Of a stretch of 6,968 nucleotides of DNA, positions 6,772-6,968 are shown in pieces. This stretch comes from an uncultured Granulicatella sp. GTDB lineage: Bacteria > Bacillota > Bacilli > Lactobacillales > Aerococcaceae. The notes beneath the pieces were generated by a model. That model was not told the origin of the DNA. It saw only the letters and a list, made by a program, of their open reading frames with translations, and did no database searches. Where the stretch lies: contig CALATC010000166.1 of assembly GCA_937891475.1 (NCBI GenBank), positions 1 to 6,968 of the forward strand, in the 5' to 3' direction. Every line of letters begins with the position of its first letter. Position 1 is the first letter of the stretch. A program made the translations under genes and the position numbers.

Positions 6772-6800
6772 ATTATACATGAAGATTCAAGTTTCAACAA
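6772..6800 (-). promoter_or_regulatory. Probable promoter of the metal ATPase gene
   Basis: A perfect TATAAT (6777-6772 on the minus strand) is preceded after 17 nt by TTGTTG (6800-6795), a weak -35 matching 3 of 6. The predicted start near 6765 gives a leader of about 20 nt. An inverted repeat TGAATC/GATTCA (6765-6770 and 6784-6789) brackets the -10 and could be the operator of a metal sensor. A weak -35 with a perfect -10 fits a regulated promoter, but no regulator can be named. Confidence 0.6.
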
Positions 6801-6844
6801 AAAAAGAAATGACTTTTTCTAGTAGTAGTTTAGCCAAAAGTCAT
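6799..6844 (-). terminator. Terminator-like hairpin upstream of the ATPase promoter
   Basis: ATGACTTTT (6844-6836 on the minus strand) pairs with AAAAGTCAT (6817-6809) around an 18-nt loop that can add CTA/TAG pairs. It is followed by a T-rich tract (TTTCTTTTTTT, 6809-6799). The stem is AT-rich, so termination may be only partial. It may end a minus-strand transcript coming from beyond the right edge, or act as an attenuator for the ATPase. Confidence 0.5.
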
Positions 6845-6890
6845 ATCTCAATCGATTATTCATATTCATGGTAATAAAAAATGACTTATC

Positions 6891-6962
6891 ATAATAGCAA
6901 TAGTAATAGAAACCAAATAGGCTTCTATTACCGGAAAGCTGCTGGCATCCGTTTGCTATTAT
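6891..6962. other. Nested inverted repeats: candidate structured RNA element
   Basis: Within the 214-nt gene-free right end, perfect 10-nt arms ATAATAGCAA (6891-6900) and TTGCTATTAT (6953-6962) enclose two further stems. One is 6903-6914/6920-6931 (12 positions, one mismatch, 5-nt loop). The other is CGGA/TCCG (6932-6935/6948-6951), which can be extended inward by GC/GC. Together they would fold as a three-way junction. The single mismatch is A-C on the plus strand but G-U on the minus strand, which slightly favours transcription leftwards towards the ATPase. I recognise no known RNA family. It could also be the end of a mobile repeat or a bidirectional terminator. Confidence 0.45.
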
Positions 6963-6968
6963 TTTTAT

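Noticed and set aside
6761..6785. A PerR/Fur box (TTATAATNATTATAA) at the ATPase promoter, as expected for a PfeT/PmtA-like iron exporter.
   Set aside because: Only one half matches (GTATAAT, 6 of 7), and that is just the -10 hexamer; the other half matches 2 of 7.
6819..6869. A 16-codon minus-strand frame (ATG at 6869, ending ...Leu-Asn-Tyr-Tyr-stop) that overlaps the terminator-like hairpin, resembling an attenuation leader peptide.
   Set aside because: No ribosome binding site lies in front of the ATG (the upstream bases are T-rich), and two Tyr codons before the stop have no logical link to a metal exporter. A frame this short in AT-rich DNA is expected by chance.
6891..6962. Identification of the structured segment as a NiCo (czcD) or Mn (yybP-ykoY) riboswitch.
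   Set aside because: The conserved junction bases I remember for these classes are absent, and the fold has three helices at the junction rather than four.

Overview
The window comes from an AT-rich Gram-positive bacterium of the Lactobacillales type (enterococcal, carnobacterial or streptococcal in style). The evidence is the gene order fabT-fabH-acpP-fabK-fabD-fabG-fabF, an FMN-type FabK enoyl reductase, a MarR-family FabT regulator with TTTGA-N3-TCAAA operators, strong AGGAGG-type ribosome binding sites, and a 'GLSLGE' FabD nucleophile motif. Every gene I can support reads leftwards on the minus strand.

Reading in the direction of transcription (right to left): positions 6755-6968 hold no gene. 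This stretch carries a strongly base-paired segment (6891-6962, possible three-way junction), a terminator-like hairpin (6799-6844) and a probable promoter (-10 at 6772-6777). Next comes a 736-residue P1B-4-type metal-exporting ATPase (4535-6745) with an extraordinary His-rich, Cys-containing N-terminal tail. An intrinsic terminator (4484-4528) ends that unit just after the stop codon.

The fatty acid synthesis (FASII) operon starts immediately after it. A near-consensus sigma-A promoter (TTGACA, 17 bp, TATAGT) is overlaid by a perfect 16+1+16 inverted repeat made of two abutting FabT boxes, and a third, degenerate box covers the -35. Downstream are fabT (repressor), fabH (initiating condensing enzyme), acpP (carrier protein), fabK (enoyl reductase), fabD (malonyl transferase), fabG (ketoacyl reductase) and the first codons of fabF (elongation condensing enzyme), which runs off the left end. 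Genes are tightly packed, with a 1-nt overlap fabT/fabH, a 4-nt overlap fabD/fabG and gaps of 12-48 nt elsewhere, so they should be co-transcribed. A FabT-like palindrome with a 2-nt centre lies in the largest gap, between fabK and fabD.

The fab genes together supply malonyl-ACP, start the acyl chain and carry out both reductions of each elongation cycle, under FabT feedback. The dehydratase (FabZ/FabN) and acetyl-CoA carboxylase genes are not in view and are expected beyond the left edge. The least explained material is the far right intergenic region with its nested inverted repeats upstream of the metal ATPase.
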